From Stenopsyche tienmushanensis (lineage: Eukaryota; Arthropoda; Insecta; Trichoptera; Stenopsychidae), in assembly GCA_008973525.1 (NCBI GenBank), contig WACJ01000079.1, positions 744,001 through 808,000 of the forward strand: 64,000 nt of DNA, given 5' to 3'. The first letter of the stretch is position 1; the number at the start of each line of letters is the position of its first letter. The position numbers were made by a program, and so were the translations under genes. Below the pieces are notes generated by a model. That model saw only the letters and a program-made list of their open reading frames with translations. It did no database searches and was not told where the DNA came from. This document shows positions 37,194-49,672 of this stretch, piece by piece.

Positions 37194-37445
37194 AATATAT
37201 GTACAAATTTTGTATGTGTGCCTAATTTCTCTCTATCTCGACGCTATAGAAGGGTATCAACTTTTTAAAGGCATTAATTTTTTTTATAATCATATACATT
37301 ATCATCAGTCAAAATATGAACCAACATTTGCTTGTTGGAATTTGTCTTGAATTATCATCATTACAATATGCATTCGAAGCAAACTATGAACTTCGAAATA
37401 GGAAACGTCTAAGCTGTCAAATAAACATGTCTATCCTCTCATTCC

Positions 37446-37903
37446 TTACTTAATCTTATTATCTACTGCCATAATTGAATCTCCAACTTTCAAAGAATGA
37501 TTTGATTTAAACTCAGAACATGGCCATAGTGGATAAGCTCCGACGGAGTAAAATGTAAATCTGCTATTGATTATCCGAGATTGTTTGAGGTAATCCGGCC
37601 AGCTGTCAGGATGCCATTCGGCCACCAATTTTACAGATGTCCTGGCTTCTCCTGCGGTCTAGAACCTCTCCCACACTTCCCAGACAACCTCCTTCGGCCA
37701 AAATAGACAAACAGGCTCAGGTGTCGCAGCGTTAAATTGTTTCTTGGCTTCGACTGTTTTAATACTGCGGTTTGTACCCCGCTTGTTGTTGGTTTGATAA
37801 CAAATGCGCACCGATATGTTCATTTGCGCCACCGGAGTCGAAGGGTGTTTGGCTCTGGAGCGTTTATTGAAATTCTAATTTTAGTACATACAACATCACC
37901 CAT
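37446..37903 (-). pseudogene. Coding-like minus-strand region, family unknown
   Basis: From an ATG at 37903 the minus strand reads MGDVVCTKIRISINAPEPNT and LRLRWRK; a different frame then stays open with only one stop for about 130 codons, containing NAATPEPVCLFWPKEVVWEV, then AGEARTSVKLVAEWHPDSW and ending VGDSIMAVDNKIK at a TAA. The Trp-rich text and GC content above the flanks look like former coding sequence. A third frame is also fairly open, so the true frame is uncertain. I do not recognise the family; a repeated element or a broken host gene are both possible. Confidence 0.35.
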
Positions 37904-40244
37904 TGTACAAGCAAATAGGGGATGAAAACTGTACGTTCATCCAGACTTTATACACCTGTACGCGAGGCAATAGCGTTTTACGGCCTTCGAACAGGCATGT
38001 GACAGGATGTTGGTAGCTTTATGGGTTCAAAAACTTGCATCCAGAGGAAGCAATGGAACTATGCTAAACTTAACGCGAACATTCAAATATTAAATTCTAT
38101 TTCATCCCCATGAAGCACTTGCATCCAATTGCATCGCGATACAATGCATTAAACTTATAACATGAAAGTTCAAATGCCAAGAAGAGCATAAAATAATGAA
38201 AATATTACACACAGCGAGAGGGCTTTGAAAATATGAATTTAATCCATGGATCTTGTTATAGTTTAACTTTTATGCAACCATAACTTCTGAAATATAAGGA
38301 ATATAATTATTTTTTATTCTATCGGTTTATCAATTTTTTTAGCTTCCCTTCTAATAAAATAATGAATATGTTATGATTTTTGTATACAAATCTACTGATT
38401 TTCACAGTTATTTCATAGAGTGTAAATTTTCAAATTATGTGATGGAAAATTGTTTAGAATTTGAAAAATTCATCGTCAATGATATCTTTGAAATATTGAA
38501 GCCTAGCTTTGGGAGATAAAAAAAATATCTGACGTAGATTTGTGTCCTTTCAATCCTTTGACTAAGTCCAATGCGACTCGCATTCTTTGATTTTTCCCCT
38601 AGACTTCCCCAGGGTATTTACCAATATATTCTTGTGTATCCTATGCATAGATGGTTTTATTATGGTAAAATACCAATTTTATTACACATCTCTCTAGATT
38701 TTTAGCGTGCTATAAGATAAAAGGTATCTTTCTTGAAAACATACATCAGGATTCGCCAATATAAGTGTTACCATTATAATTCCATTATAGATTAAAAATA
38801 CTGATACCATCAGGCTTATCTTTCGTTAATCATCAATTTATTGAATTGTTTACGAGACACGATATATATTTTACTCTAACATCGTTTAGATATTAACATA
38901 GTGTAATTATTCTATCTTTGAAAGTTTGAAGTGTTTGCTTGAAAGAGATGTTCATTAATAATTCGCAGCAGCAAGTGATCATGCAAAACAAGAACCTGCT
39001 TGGGTCGTAATTTGGGACGCATTGACCGCTAAATATCATTTTTTTTAGACGTGGATCTGATTATTGAGGCAATGTTACACAATTTAAAAGATGCACCCAT
39101 CTTAAGAGCACGTAAACAATTTGGTTGCAGACTTCGGGCATTCCAACAAAACTCATTGCCATGATACAAACGAAGTAATAAAGTCTGAATTATCTCTACT
39201 CGAATGTCATAAAGTTAATTGTCTGCAAGATAGCAATCTATTGTTTCGAACCAATTATCATTTACAACCGACGCACACACGTTCGTCAATATCATTACGA
39301 CCTATGAGTTCGAATAGTGATCTGAATGATAAACCATCCGGTTTATTGCAGATGACTTCGATTACATAGTTACGAGCGATTTACGAGCACTTACAGGGAG
39401 GCTGCCGTGTGCGGATGTTAAATTGCGATCCATCGCACGTCGGTGATTATTCACTGCATGCGGTGCGTCCACCGCAGCGCCGCCCTGTGGGAGACAATAA
39501 AATCGAACGAGCAAATATGTACACTATTTGTTTATGAACATTATTTTTATATCAAAAGTGTATTGGTTTTAATTTTAAAAAAATGGATTAGGGTTTGTAT
39601 CGCAATACAATTAGCAATAGCAGAAACATGTTACAAATGTTGTCATGTCTTGAACATTTTTTCGCGTTATGGTACACATGTTGTGTCATCAGAGATTAAA
39701 GTCATAATATTGAAAAATTTACAAAGCCTTGATGAAAAGGGATCGATTATTAAAATATTAAAATAATCAAACTTTTTAAAAAATATATTTATTTAATATT
39801 TGTAGTTAGAATAAAAAAGATTTTTTAAAAATCAATGAACGACATATTTTAACTCATAGAACTTCAAAACGTATCGTATTGAGGATTTAAACTGTTCAAA
39901 ATATTATTTATGGAAAGTTTGCTTATTTTATTTTTATCATTTACCCTTTGATGAGTATGCTCGCACATATTGCGTGCAGCGCTCCAATGCGTTTATTTTC
40001 AACGTCGTGCTTCTATTTCTAATACAATACTATTATTTATTTAACATTTTAATTAAACATTACGTTTACCATTGGTTTTGTTGTTTTGTCACGTTTCAAT
40101 TAAAATTACAACCAAGGTTTTCGATCATACATTTGAAAACACAAAGAATCGCTTGTATTTATATAAAGGAATATAATTTTTGGAATAATTGTAAATAGCA
40201 GAAAGTTACATAAATCAATTATATACATAAAACTCAGCATGGTA
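37904..40244. other. Intergenic
   Basis: No supported gene or repeat; open frames at 39121 and 39443 lack any recognisable feature. Confidence 0.45.
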
Positions 40245-40252
40245 CCAAAAAT

Positions 40253-40610
40253 CAGAGCCTTAACAAGGGTATAGCGCCCATGGCAAGTATCTAAGGCAAG
40301 TTAACCAATAGTATTATAAATGCAATATTTTAAAATAGTCCTAAAAGTACCCGAACTAACGTATAGATGGCGATTACTGTTTTAATAAAATACTATGATA
40401 GAAAGTTTCTGGACGCTACGTTGCTTCCGTGATCGTACATATCATAGAAAATGCCGTAAAAAACCCTAAAAGACGACAGAGTGGCCAAGAGGTTTGTATA
40501 TCCGATCGGTCCGTTTTTCGGATCGCTGTCATGATAAATGAGCGTCTTGCGATCGGATGCCATACCTGAACATGTCTACAAAACGATTACAAACTCACAT
40601 TATGGCTCTG
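40253..40610 (+). mobile_element. Complete hAT-like MITE with 8-bp target duplication
   Basis: A 358-bp non-coding element. Left end CAGAGCCTTAACAAGGG, inverse right end CAGAGCCATAATGTGAG. The 8 bp before it (CCAAAAAT, 40245-40252) are repeated exactly after it (40611-40618), the signature of hAT transposition. Internal hairpin-like CGGTCCGTTTTTCGGATCG and the CATAGAAAATGCCGTAAAAAA word identify related copies at 1352, 19537 and 60215. No open frame; it must have moved with an enzyme supplied elsewhere. Confidence 0.88.
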
Positions 40611-40899
40611 CCAAAAATGATCCTATTTGAGACACTATTATCGGTCAAGTTTGATCAAATGTGTTTCATTGTCACTAAAATTTAAGACACACAAAAAATA
40701 TAAAATTTGTTCTTTCCGAAACCTTGATGAGAGTCTTTTTCTTTGAAAAGAGCGTGTAACTTTCAAAAAAATAAGAAAAAACATCAAAAAACTTAGCTCA
40801 CTCTCGGAATACATATTCCGCGTTAAGAAAATTAGCTCCAATCAAAGAGTTAAATATGTATATATATATTAATTATGATAAAATACCAAAACTTAGTGA

Positions 40900-41270
40900 T
40901 TAACCTTTTAAGGAGTTCAGTCGCGTATTTGCGATCTAATTCCAGTGATTCGGAAAGAGCATATTGAGCTCAGAGAGAGACAGATACGAAGAGTGTACTG
41001 CGGTTCGGAGATTGTAAGTGAGAGACAGAGACGGAGAGATTGTCTTGCGTACATCGTATGATTGTATAGATCGATAACCCAAATTGATTACCCAACTAAT
41101 AATAAACCAAATTAATCGATTTCAAGTGTATTGTTTATGTTTAGGCGAAGAAATGAACGAATATTGTGTGCTATCGACAGAATTAATTTATTTATATACA
41201 AGCTTCATGCACGCTACGTAGTCCTAACAGATAAGTGGATTTGTAGTCGATTTGTAGTCGATTGTGATAG
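40900..41270 (-). mobile_element. TTAA-type MITE, one end preserved
   Basis: TTAACCTTTTAAGGAGTTCA at 40900, then TCCAGTGATTCGGAAAGAGC, AGAGACAGAGACGG, the inverse of the TATAGATCGATAACCCAAATT block and TTGTGTGCTATCGACAG. Orientation as the 48849 copy. It continues into AGATAAGTGGATTTGTA, which recurs at 49590, but the far TTAA end is not recognisable. Confidence 0.6.
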
Positions 41271-43052
41271 ACCGATTTTTACCGACTGAGTAAATTTTGG
41301 TAGAATTTAAAGGTAAAGAATTTCCTATATGACAAAAAAGGTTGGGCAATCGATGGTATCAATATTGAATTATATTAATATTTATAAATAAAATAAGAAA
41401 TTTATAGCTTTTGAATATTGTTTAATAAAAAAAATTATAATAAAATATTTTTTATAAACGTCAGTGACATCTGTTGAAGAAACTAATTATTTCTACATCC
41501 ATGATTTTTATGATAAATTCTTTGGATCGATTATTACTATTTATTATTTTTTTAAATTAAAAATGTGTCCAAATTGAATGTGCTTTTTCTAGACGAAAAT
41601 ATTTATAAAGTTATATCGTTTTTAATTATGCTGTATGCTTTATTTATATTATAAAGAGGACGCCATCTTTGAGCCTGGATCAAAAGTATTTTTATCATTA
41701 TCTTCAGAAGACAAACGTCGAAAAGCTTTGGTAACAATTACAAAAGCGAAACATCAAGGACGAATTTAAGAATCGGCTTAAAAGTTTGGTCCTCCCAAAC
41801 TTTTCGACCGATGTTAGCAACAAGAATACGAGTGGATGGAGACAAAAAGTTGATAAAGCACAAATTAAAAAGCGATTAAAAAAAGTTATTTAATACGGAG
41901 ACTAAGCCTCGGAGCAATTTGCGATCGGTTTTTTTTTTCTTCCACCCCCATCCCTATTGCAAGGCGGCCGGGGGTTTAATATCATTGCGCGGGCATGATG
42001 ATTGCATTTGCATGATTTATGCCACAAAACTCGTTCCGAAGGCCTCGTTAAAATATTAAGGCCTTCGGAATGACAGGAGCTAAAGAAGGACCTGAAAATT
42101 TTGCATCAAATTTCGTAATATAAACATAATAAGATGTCGAGGGTGAAGTGCCTTAGTATTCATTCGATTAATACAAGACGGCACCGATAGATGGCAGGCT
42201 CACTCGCCTTTGCGTTATATGTAATAAAATATATACGTCCGAGAAAAACAGTGATATTTCATATAAAAGTTTTTATCGCATACACAAAAATTCCTCAATA
42301 TTATTGGTTCGCGAAGATTTATGAAACTGTTGGAACACATCGCTCCCGTTGGATCCGGAAACGTCGTTATAAGGCGCGGTATATCAATAAATTCAAGGTC
42401 CGAATCTGCTATAAAGTGGAGAATGGAAAATAAAAAATAGACATAAAACAAAGTATATATTCGTTTCCCGGCGAAGATTGAAAAGGGAAGTGACTCTCAT
42501 ATTTCGGAAGAAACGTAATTCGGCCTCTGTGGGGTGATATCGAATCTCCCAAAGGGAAAGGAATCCTCGCAAACTATTTTAAGAGAATTTCGCTGTTGAA
42601 CATCCGGTCTTGGAAAAAATGTTTGTTTTATCGTCCAGAAGAATGGATCTCGCTCCACTTCAAATAATATTATGAGTTTGACTTCCGATTCCTTGATTGG
42701 TACAACCTCCCGGTTTAAGTTTAATCAAACGGAGATTTACAGTGTGATTAAAATTTTATTTTATTAAAAAGGAAAAGCACGTTAAAAACATTTCTTCGAC
42801 ACCCAGACATATTTTTTGTATTGATACTTTCGAACCTTTTTATGTCAACTTTTATTCTTTCTACACTATTCACTGTATTCTTTAAACACAGTCCGACGTT
42901 AGTGAAAGTGCCTTTCGATGCAAACATTCGTATCATATATCGAGTTTTGCGACTTTTAAAAATAAAAAAGGTATTTTTTGGAATTTATTATTGAGAAAAA
43001 ATATCAATCCATTACGTATAAGACTCAGGGCATAAAAGGACAAAGTCTTGTT
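41271..43052. other. Intergenic with one strong inverted repeat
   Basis: No supported gene. TTCCGAAGGCCT at 42034-42045 and its exact complement at 42059-42070 form a 12-bp stem with a 13-nt loop. A short coding-like stretch near 41660-41770 is not identifiable. Confidence 0.45.
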
Positions 43053-43144
43053 GACAAAGATCTCTATTTACGACGTGAGAGAAACGACAGTTACAATAAC
43101 GGGGAACTCGGTAGTAAGAACACTTATTCCCGCGGCCAAGACTC
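43053..43144 (-). repeat. Dispersed 'CGGGAAGACGTGTTCT' repeat, copy 2
   Basis: Minus strand: CTTGGCCGCGGGAATAAGTG, TTCTTACTACCG, TTATTGTAAC, TTTCTCTCACGTCG and TAAATAGAGATCTTTG, collinear with 58218-58315. The plus strand reads VRTLIPAAKTLGRP, close to MVRTRLPAAKTIGRP on the opposite strand of the 58-kb copy. Confidence 0.6.
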
Positions 43145-43595
43145 TTGGACGACCTGTTGGCTTTTTTTTTGCTCGTCTGCACCCCACTTCACGCATGCAC
43201 ACACGCAGAAATAAGGTAAGTAACCAATGTAAAATGTAAGAACGGTTTTAATGACGTCGAGCCAAATACAAACATGTAAAAGCTAGTTTTTTTTAGATTT
43301 TTGTTGTACGATTTTTATGAAGTTTTATACTAATACCTTTTCTAAACTCAAACTTATAAAATATAGTAGGATATCAATAAAAATACTTTTCGTCTGGTCC
43401 TCCATGTTTTAAAGAATTATAATTTGGCCTGTTTACAACATGTTTACTTTAGACAAATTATACATAAACAGATTTTGCATACGAAAGTCAATTGATGGCA
43501 AGAAATTAGAATGTTTGGTAGTAAAAAAAGAGTCCTTTAAAAAAAGTGTTACTTCAGATAGGGTAATATTTGCATGCACAAAAATAATTTATATA

Positions 43596-44474
43596 TTAGA
43601 TAGAGCGGAAAGAAATGTCATTTTTTTGGTTGCGTCTCTGCCGTCAGTTTGCCTCGGGTTGCTGTCGAGTGAATACTTCATTTTGATGTCATTTTGAAGC
43701 TCTATTGTTTGTCTTACTTTTTCAAAGGTTTTTTTATATTTTTTTAGCCATAGTGAAAATGTCAAAGACAAAAATTGCAACAAATCCATTTGCGATCTTG
43801 TTTACTGTAATATACATTGACAGGGAATTTTGGTACCGCACGAGCTGTTATCAACGGTCTTGAAACAACTGATAATCATTTGTTCATCGCTATTGTTCAG
43901 GTATGAAACCGATCCATTTTAAAAAAGGATCGTTAATGGGGATGAGAAGTGGGTCCTCTACAACAGTCCGAGAAGGAAAAAACAGTGGCTTTCTTTGAAA
44001 TCAAGTACCTGTTTCTACCCCTCAACCGTCATTATCCTTGAAAAAGGTCCTCCTTTGTGTTTGGTGGGATTTTTTTGGCGTAATTCACTACGAATTATTA
44101 AAACCTGGCCAAACTGTCACAGCAGAGCTATATTGTGCAGCAAAATAAGGGAGATGGATTTGGAAGTGCTGCAACATTCACCATATTCTCCTGACATTGC
44201 AACTTCAGACTATCATCTTTTCAAGTCATTAGAACATTCGCTTCGCGATAAAAAAATCACTTCTGTGGAACAAGTGAAAAATCATTTGGATTCTTACTTT
44301 GGTGGAAAACCGGCCGAATTTTACGAAATAGGCATTAAATACCTACCTAATCAGTAGAGGGCGATTATAAATAATAATGGAAATGATTTAATTGAGTAAT
44401 ATTGTACAGCTTTCATTAAAATGATTTTTTTCTCCAAATAACAAAAAAATGACATTTCTTTCCGCTTTACCTAA
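43596..44474 (+). mobile_element. Deleted mariner with both inverted ends and TA duplication
   Basis: An 879-bp element with 33-bp inverted ends (left from TTAGATAGAGCGGAAAGAAA, right inverse TTAGGTAAAGCGGAAAGAAA), two mismatches, flanked on both sides by TA (43594-43595, 44475-44476). Transposase remnants in order: VPHELLSTVLKQ, FLKRIVNGDEKWVLYNSPRR with the first catalytic Asp, the HYELLKPGQTVTAELYC strand, then after a deletion MDLEVLQHSPYSPDIATSDY with the third Asp, and FYEIGIKYLPNQ. The N-terminal DNA-binding part and the HDN segment with the second Asp are missing and frames change several times. Non-functional, but the ends are nearly perfect, suggesting a fairly recent insertion. Confidence 0.9.
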
Positions 44475-44476
44475 TA

Positions 44477-46236
44477 ATATATCAATAATATTTTGGTCAA
44501 ATATATGTATACATGTTTGAGTAAAATAGAGTTTAATGTATTTTTTGTCTATAATATTGAAATGATTAAACGCACACAATTGTGCGAACGGTATTTATAC
44601 GCTTGAAGAATATCTTTTTTCACTATTAAAATATTTAAAAATGGACTCCCTGAGATATTTTAAAGCTTTTATTAGCAGGATGTTAATATAAAGAAGTTAA
44701 ACTACAATCTTTGTTTATTTGATGCTATGAAAGAAGTGTAAGTCATGTATATTTTTATATATACTATATCGTAGATGCTACACAATTTCAACATTTGAGA
44801 AAAGGCGATCAGAGTACGTGCTGCCAATTTTATTTCACTTTCAGTAAATCTTGTCCAAAAATTTCTTTCCAGACACAACATTCATAAAGCTAATTTCATC
44901 TTTCCATCCGACAAGAGCGCATAAAATATGAGATGCCTAATTGAAGAGAGAGCACTCCTACGGGAAATGGAGGAGCCGGGGCTAAAAAGTCCCTCCGTTT
45001 TACACGCGCGTTATTCGCATACACTCCATAATGGCGGTCCTCTAGACCTCCAGGAAATCATTAATTCATCACTACCCTCGTAAGGGATATTACTATACCT
45101 AGGGGTAATCACTCTGAGAGATCTGAAGCAAGCGCCGTGAAAAATGCTCCGGATGGGGGCTAATTTTTTAGCACTACCGTAGCTTCCGAAGACGACTTCG
45201 TAAGATAATTGCGTCTGTTTATAATGTCTTGATCATTTAAAATGCATTTTTGAATTGCGAAAGTATAAGCGAATTCAATTAAATTTAAAAAGGCAATCTG
45301 CTTTTACAACTGTATAAAGATAGTAAAAGAGAGCGCAACCGGGGAAGAAAATGGTTATGACGCAATTAGTCGTGGTGCAAGATTAGTTCCATAGATTAAA
45401 CAGATGACAAAGTCATCGTCTCATCAAAAATACACAGAATGAAATCGATCAGCCATCGAAATAAAGTGAAAGTCGATTTTAAATGCGGATATTGATTAAA
45501 AATCGAATGAAATATTAACAAAAAAGTACGATTTTGACCTTATTCTTTAACCGCCAAGGATGCGCTCTTGATACTCCCTCAAACGATATTTGCACCCCCA
45601 GTTAGGCTTTGATCATTCCCACGTCTCACGGTTTCTCAAATGTATAAAAGTCAAATTCATGCTTTCCATATGTAAAAAGGATTGACGTGACGAGGATGAA
45701 TAAATGTATGAGAGTCCTCACGAGCGCGGAACGACTTTAACGAATAATCAAGCTCGGCAAAAAACCCTCTTTGAAATTGCAGGGATAAGAAAAAAATGGA
45801 AAAAAAGGCTTTGAGTTTACTGTTGTCTAATGAAAAAGTAGGGAAATCGTCGTTACTTTCCGGGATTTTTTGTAGACGTGCTAGCAATGTTTATTAAAAA
45901 GCGCCCTCGTTAGATGCGTATTGTGTGACGAATGAAGAAACGTGAACAATTATCCAAACGTATGAGAAATCGAATAAAAGCTGTATTTTTTATAATGAAA
46001 TTTCATCGCCTTTATACTAAAAAAGGTACTAGTATACTTGGGATTCAGAATCATCGAAAACATTCTAGGAATCACAGATAATATTCATGTTTTTGTGATA
46101 TGAGTGAAGCTTATGCAGCGAACAAACAGACAGACACACATTAGCTTTCATGCATATATCTTTATATTAGGGGACCCGAAAATATGCGAAAATTTAGTAA
46201 AAAAAAGCTTTTAGCAAAAAAAAATCATAAACTACA
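44477..46236. other. Intergenic
   Basis: No supported gene. About 44940-45190 is GC-richer with no recognisable product. Confidence 0.45.
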
Positions 46237-46440
46237 CTATAAAATATAATTACCTTCATTATTCAACGCATCTTTCCATCGCTTTAAGAGTCCTTTGATC
46301 CAAAAGATTTTAAATGCATTTCCATTTCAGCTGCACTTTTGAATCGTTTTCTCTTTTAGGATGTGCTCCATGGAGCTAAAAAACGGAAATTCATCGGTAA
46401 ATAAGAAAGACGCAGTAACACTTCCAAGTTTAATCCTCGT
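46237..46440 (-). pseudogene. Mariner transposase C-terminal remnant, minus strand
   Basis: Minus-strand pieces in shifting frames: LNLEVLLRLSYLP, SMEHILKEK, MEMHLKSFGSKDS and KRWKDALNNEGNYIL with a stop at 46239-46237. These align to the tail of the 10619 fragment (LNWELLLHFFYSPD, SMEHSLKEK, MHLKSF) and supply the GNY end missing there. The third catalytic Asp region has been lost in a small deletion. Confidence 0.7.
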
Positions 46441-48204
46441 ATTTTATTCAGTATCAATTTTTTTAGTTAACCAGGGCAAAATTACTTAAATAATTATAGG
46501 AAATTTCAATCTTGGGGTGGGACATAAGACAAATAATTGATATTGATTTACATGGAAATTTTATAGATTTCATTCATTATGGAGATGCATTACAAATTGT
46601 TATTATTAAAATTTAGGTATAATTTTCGTTTTGATGCAAGATAAAAGCTACTTGGTGATTTATATAATATTATTAAGTTGGTAAGTTGATTAACTTCCAT
46701 GACAATTTTATGATTGAAGAGAAAACTATCAATTAAAATTTCATTACAATGTCAGAAGATATACTAAGAAAACATATTTCGATATAACTTATGAAATAAA
46801 TAAGTTAAGTGTGGATTGACAGACGTTTGCTCGATTAAATGAATTAAAATAAATTCGTAGTTGACGTATCTAGAATCTAAGATAGGATGAAACTTTCTTT
46901 AATATGATTAAGAAATTCAAACGTTGAAGAGTTCAACTGCTTTTATTGTACATAGTCTGATGAAAATACAGACAACGTCATATAAATGAAACAAATAACG
47001 TAGCCTTTTTATCATCCAAACACATCGTACACGTGAATTTCGAATTTAAGTCAGGTAATGACGGAAATTCCTGTCAAGTTAGTTAGAATTTAATTTCAAT
47101 TCTTTCATCTGCCAACTGCTAGTTGCCTTTGAACGTCGAAATAGAATGTTATTAGTCGACAATGAACATATATATATATATATATATAATATACACAAGA
47201 CAAAGTTCTGTATAGAACCCAGACATGCTAGATAATGGAGAAAGTATATCGAGACGTCTTTGGACAATAATTGAAACAAATCTGAATGTAGTTTCATAAT
47301 ATAACTTTGCATATAAAGAGATGTACATGAATTAGATATTATGCATGAAATGATATATTATAAATCGAATGAATTGTCAAGGTATATTGCATGTTTTTTG
47401 CATAACAAAAGCTTTCAAAAATGTAAGGCGGTTCAAAGATCATGCATGTTGCAAGATTGATAAATCGTATGTCTCTAAAATGCACTTGGATGCATTAAAT
47501 GTTGATATGCAATGCGAAACATTTGCGATCTGGCAAAATAGAACTTTCAGTTTGAGCCAAATGAAACCCAAGTGTTTTGGCACGTGTCAATTTTATCGTA
47601 TTATACGATTAGTATTAATATTACAGTTATCAGACATATGTACGTGATTAAATACTCCAGATTTAGCATTTAATAATTTGGAGGAATAGTCACGTAATTT
47701 AACCAGATATACCACGTATGGTGGTTTACTATGGGATTCGAATTTTACCAGACGATTACTGATCCTATTTGATGTGAAATATGATGCTTTTCAATCTATT
47801 AATCGTGCATGCTCTTTCCACATCGACCTTTTAAATTGCTTCACAATGAAGTGTCAAATAACATTGTGTCTATTCAAAAATAACATACGTATGAAAGAAT
47901 AACATATTTACCATTTCAAAGAATTGCAATTTTATAGCTTTCGAAAGAACAATGCATGATTCATTGGAATAAAATGGAAAGACAAATGATATTTATTTGC
48001 AGAAAGTCTATTTAAAATAATGCTTGAAGCAGGTGCCATTTATATTGAACCAAATTTTCTGTTTAAAAAGTCTTAATTGTACGCATTCACTAATCATTAG
48101 TCTCACGGACTATGCATATTTTCGAACCTTCGTAATACACGTAATACGTAATGACAGTGTAACTCAAAAAAAAAAAGATTAGTGATCTACGGTCAAGGTA
48201 TTCA
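46441..48204. other. Intergenic
   Basis: No supported gene. A (AT)n microsatellite lies at about 47167-47190. Confidence 0.45.
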
Positions 48205-48762
48205 AAACTAGAAAATCCAATTCCGGGATCCCGGACAGTTTTAGGTGCTCATGAATCCCGAGATTAGTAAATGTAATCCCGGAAAAATCGAAATTGAAAT
48301 TTTTATTTAACAGACATCGTATACCTCACTTGCGCGATGGAGAATACTAAATCGAGACATTCCCGTCGAAATCTGGACGCATGGAAACAGTGGCGTAACT
48401 ACTAATTGGCGAGCTTTGGCGACACCTAGGGGCGGTAATTGTCTAATCTAAGTATATATATATGTTTTTCAAATTATTATTTTAACCTTTCCTTACCGGT
48501 GATGTATTTACTACGCATCGACTCTAATAATGGGAATATCGATATGAAATATAATAGATACGGGGTTCAGAATTTTTGTATTCCTCCGTAATATAATTAC
48601 GAATCACGTCAAAGTATTATAGCATATAAGTATTCATCTGCAGCGACGAAAATAAATAATTTGTTGGGAAATCAGGAATTTTGCGAGTTTTAGTCCGTGT
48701 CTCAGCAGAAAGGAATTTTATCAGTCACATTGATGGTGTTATACGAAAATAGGGGTTCACGA
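48205..48762 (+). mobile_element. hAT-like family 1, copy D (3' truncated)
   Basis: Begins ACTAGAAAATCCAATTCCGG then GATCCCGG, the family-1 end; passes CAGTGGCGTAACTACTAATT (48389), TACCGGTGATGTATTTAC and the block TCTAATAATGGGAATATCGA, and reaches the first codons of the hAT C-terminal region (TCTCAGCAGAAAGGAATTTT) before breaking off near 48762, just ahead of the GAAAGGTTAA word. It supplies the 5' half missing from copy B. Confidence 0.65.
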
Positions 48763-48848
48763 AAGGTTAAAAAAGAAAGTCTAAATTTTTCGAAATTTGC
48801 ATTCCCACTCTTGTTTATTCGCATTTATTTATCATAACTTTGTTTTTG

Positions 48849-49382
48849 TTAACCTTTTCGTGAGTACTTACGGAAATATCCGTTTTGACCTTCACTATTC
48901 AGAAAGAGCACTCTTGTGCATTGAAGCTCCGAGGCGGACAGAGACAAAGAGAACTTAGCGCAGTTCGGGAGACTGAGACGGATAGCTTCTTCATATGCAT
49001 CGCATGATTGTATAGATCGTTAAGCCCAAATTTATCCACTTATAATGATTTCGATTTCAAGTGTGTTATTTGTTTACGCAAAGAAACGACCGAATATTGT
49101 GTGTTATCGAGAGTGTTTGTTTATTTAACTGCTTGCTGTTCTTCGCTGCGTGTTGAATGAGTCTTTGTCCAATTATCATTTCCTTTTAAAAAGGAGCACT
49201 TGAATCGATTTTTTGTGCATCGTTTATGTAAAGAAATGACGAGTGTTCATGCCAAGTGGCTCTGCCTCGAATTGAAGATTGTCTTACGCTGATTAGGAGC
49301 TGACAGAAAGTAATCGGTGTAAAGCGATTATGACATTAACGACTTCATCGATTTTAAATTTGCTCATTAACGAAAAGGTTAA
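48849..49382 (-). mobile_element. TTAA-flanked MITE (piggyBac-like), complete copy
   Basis: A 534-bp element: left TTAACCTTTTCGTGAGTACT, inverse right TTAACCTTTTCGTTAATGAG, with TTAA at 48849-48852 and 49379-49382. About 14 bp of the ends are perfectly inverted. Internal blocks (AGAGACAAAGAGAACTTAGC, TTGTATAGATCGTTAAGCCC, CGAATATTGTGTGTTATCGA, GTCTTACGCTGATTAGGAGC) are the reverse complement of the 11331 copy. No open frame of note. Confidence 0.75.
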
Positions 49383-49555
49383 CAAAGTCAAGCTTATTGA
49401 TCTAAGATAAAACAACACCTGAGAAAAGATGCGCCACATGTCGTCATTATATGGCCACGGTATTATAATATCGCATTTATATAATTCGCTATTTCGAATT
49501 TGGACCCCGTGAGAAACAACACCGATTCATGTTGGGCGACGAGAGTGTTAAATTT

Positions 49556-49672
49556 AAGCTTCATACACGCTACTGCCTGATAGATAAGTGGATTTGTACG
49601 AGGATAAGTGGCGGACAAGCAAATATAGAATCTAAGACTTTGAATTTAAATTAGCTCACTACTCAAAAGGTC
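49556..49672 (-). mobile_element. TTAA-type MITE end fragment
   Basis: AAGCTTCATACACGCTAC and AGATAAGTGGATTTGTA match 41198-41250; the far end TTAGCTCACTACTCAAAAGG is the inverse of the 11331 left terminus, with its TTAA mutated. Confidence 0.5.

Noticed and set aside
47166..47190. (AT)n run as a possible origin or regulatory site
   Set aside because: A plain microsatellite in AT-rich DNA with no supporting motif.
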